Below, one piece after another: positions 63,177-64,000 of a stretch of DNA of 64,000 bases. How positions within the stretch are numbered: position 1 is the first letter of the stretch; each line of letters begins with the position of its first letter. The position numbers and the translations under genes were made by a program. The notes beneath the pieces were generated by a model. The model saw nothing but the letters and a program-made list of their open reading frames with translations. It was not told the origin of the DNA and searched no databases. The DNA comes from Kineobactrum sediminis (lineage in GTDB: Bacteria > Pseudomonadota > Gammaproteobacteria > Pseudomonadales > Halieaceae). The DNA lies in NCBI RefSeq assembly GCF_002868715.1, contig NZ_PKLZ01000001.1, forward strand, positions 62,001 to 126,000, written 5' to 3'.

Positions 63177-64000
63177 CAGTGAGTCGCCGCTTCCAGTTCA
63201 TTGAGTAATAGGTGGTGTATACCACCAAAACTGCCGTTACTCATGATCACTACCCGATCACCGGGCCGCGCATAAGCTGTTACCTGTCGTGCCAGTTCAC
63301 TCACATCCGTGCCCAGGCTTGCAGGCACCGGGCTTTGGGCAATCATGGTCTCCAGTGACCAGTCCAGCCCGGGGGGCTGGAACCAGTAAACCTGATTCGC
63401 ATCTGCAGTGCACGCCGCCAACTGTGTCCTGTATTGGCCCAGGCGCATGGTATTGGAACGCGGTTCGATCAATGCAATCACCCGGCCACTGCCAACACTG
63501 GCACGCAGGCCCTGCAAGGTGGTGGCGATCGCCGTTGGATGATGGGCAAAGTCGTCATAGACCGCAACGCCCGCCACTTCACCCAATAATTCAAGGCGTC
63601 GCTTGACCCCCAGGAACCCGGCCAGCGCCGCCACAGCCACTGCCACCGGCACACCAACGTGACGCGCAGCCGCCAGGGCGGCCAGGGCATTTTCCACGTT
63701 GTGCTGCCCCAGGTAATCCCATTGCACGGCGTGCGCTGTGCCATCCGGCGCATGCACCCTAAAGGAGGCACCGTCATCGGCCAGAAGTTCCGCCTGCCAG
63801 TCTGGCGTGCCGCCAATACCAAAGGTGCTGGTAGGGGTCCAGCAGCCCATGGCAAGCGTTTCGTCGATAGCGGCAATACCTTCCCGGTGCACCACCAGAC
63901 CTTCGCCGGGAATACAGCGCAGCAGGTGGTGGAACTGGCGCTGAATGGCGGCCAGGTCAGGGAAAATATCCGCGTGGTCGAACTCGAGGTTGTTGATTAC
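63176..64000 (-). CDS. mpl: Murein peptide ligase Mpl (3' part, cut by window edge)
   Basis: UDP-N-acetylmuramate:L-alanyl-gamma-D-glutamyl-meso-diaminopimelate ligase, which recycles murein tripeptide in the cytosol. The last 275 residues are present. 'VINNLEFDHADIFPDLAAIQRQFHHL' spans the residues nearest the edge, 'WDYLGQHNVENALAALAAARH' is the central Mur ligase block, and 'YDDFAHHPTAIATTLQGLR' with 'ALIEPRSNTMR' are signatures that separate Mpl from MurC. The ATP loop lies outside the window. The stop overlaps the MMPL start (TGATG); this is the first visible gene of the four-gene operon. Confidence 0.95.
   Translation of the reverse strand, partial: VINNLEFDHADIFPDLAAIQRQFHHLLRCIPGEGLVVHREGIAAIDETLAMGCWTPTSTFGIGGTPDWQAELLADDGASFRVHAPDGTAHAVQWDYLGQHNVENALAALAAARHVGVPVAVAVAALAGFLGVKRRLELLGEVAGVAVYDDFAHHPTAIATTLQGLRASVGSGRVIALIEPRSNTMRLGQYRTQLAACTADANQVYWFQPPGLDWSLETMIAQSPVPASLGTDVSELARQVTAYARPGDRVVIMSNGSFGGIHHLLLNELEAATH

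Overview
The window looks like chromosomal DNA of an aerobic marine gammaproteobacterium, probably Cellvibrionales (Halieaceae or Spongiibacteraceae type). This is inferred from gene content: two TonB-dependent receptors, cytochrome P450, several sulfotransferases, a stand-alone dnaE2, egtBD, a BCCT carrier and a pyruvate:ferredoxin oxidoreductase. No rRNA, tRNA, CRISPR array, transposase or prophage was recognised. Gene density is high, most genes have visible Shine-Dalgarno sites, and several adjacent genes overlap by a few bases.

Layout. 1-8.9 kb: small housekeeping and stress genes on the minus strand (Old Yellow Enzyme fragment, TM2 protein, DUF2164, rlmA, egtB-egtD, methyltransferase, DUF924, DUF305), with a ferritin-like gene and its promoter divergent from egtB. 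9-12.1 kb: Ca/Na antiporter, a second Old Yellow Enzyme, and a UPF0016 Mn/Ca transporter. 12.5-16.8 kb: RND efflux adaptor plus pump. 17-25 kb: mscL, truC, stress membrane proteins, cupin, sulfotransferase, Nudix, TauD-type dioxygenase, and two decayed stretches. 25-30 kb: dnaE2 behind a perfect LexA box, P450, and argG convergent with it. 31-34 kb: diguanylate cyclase, pyrC and rnt. 34.1-37.3 kb: MacA/MacB-like exporter with the ATPase and permease on separate genes. 37.5-42.8 kb: a 33-residue membrane peptide, DUF1269 protein, nifJ-type oxidoreductase and a dihydroorotate-dehydrogenase-like partner. 42.8-44.8 kb: BCCT carrier.

45-59.5 kb is the most unusual region. A TonB receptor and a TPR-sulfotransferase lie on the plus strand. 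Facing them is a six-gene co-directional minus-strand block: MocR-type regulator, nitrilase-fold amidase, second TonB receptor, second TPR-sulfotransferase, secreted serine hydrolase, MFS carrier. I read this as an uptake/processing locus with an unknown substrate. Its MocR regulator has lost the PLP-binding lysine and carries an extra C-terminal domain. 59.7-64 kb: a tightly coupled operon mpl, MMPL/RND exporter, ykgJ-like gene and LON-domain gene.

A second theme is a dispersed 25-bp repeat (GGGGTCAGGTCTCGCWTTGTAGCAT family, eight copies, both orientations, confined to 2.4-17 kb). Copies abut gene ends, form inverted pairs, and are flanked by ladders of GGGGTCA heptamers every 14-16 bp. One copy supplies the stop codon of the RND pump, and another supplies the apparent start of an amidohydrolase.
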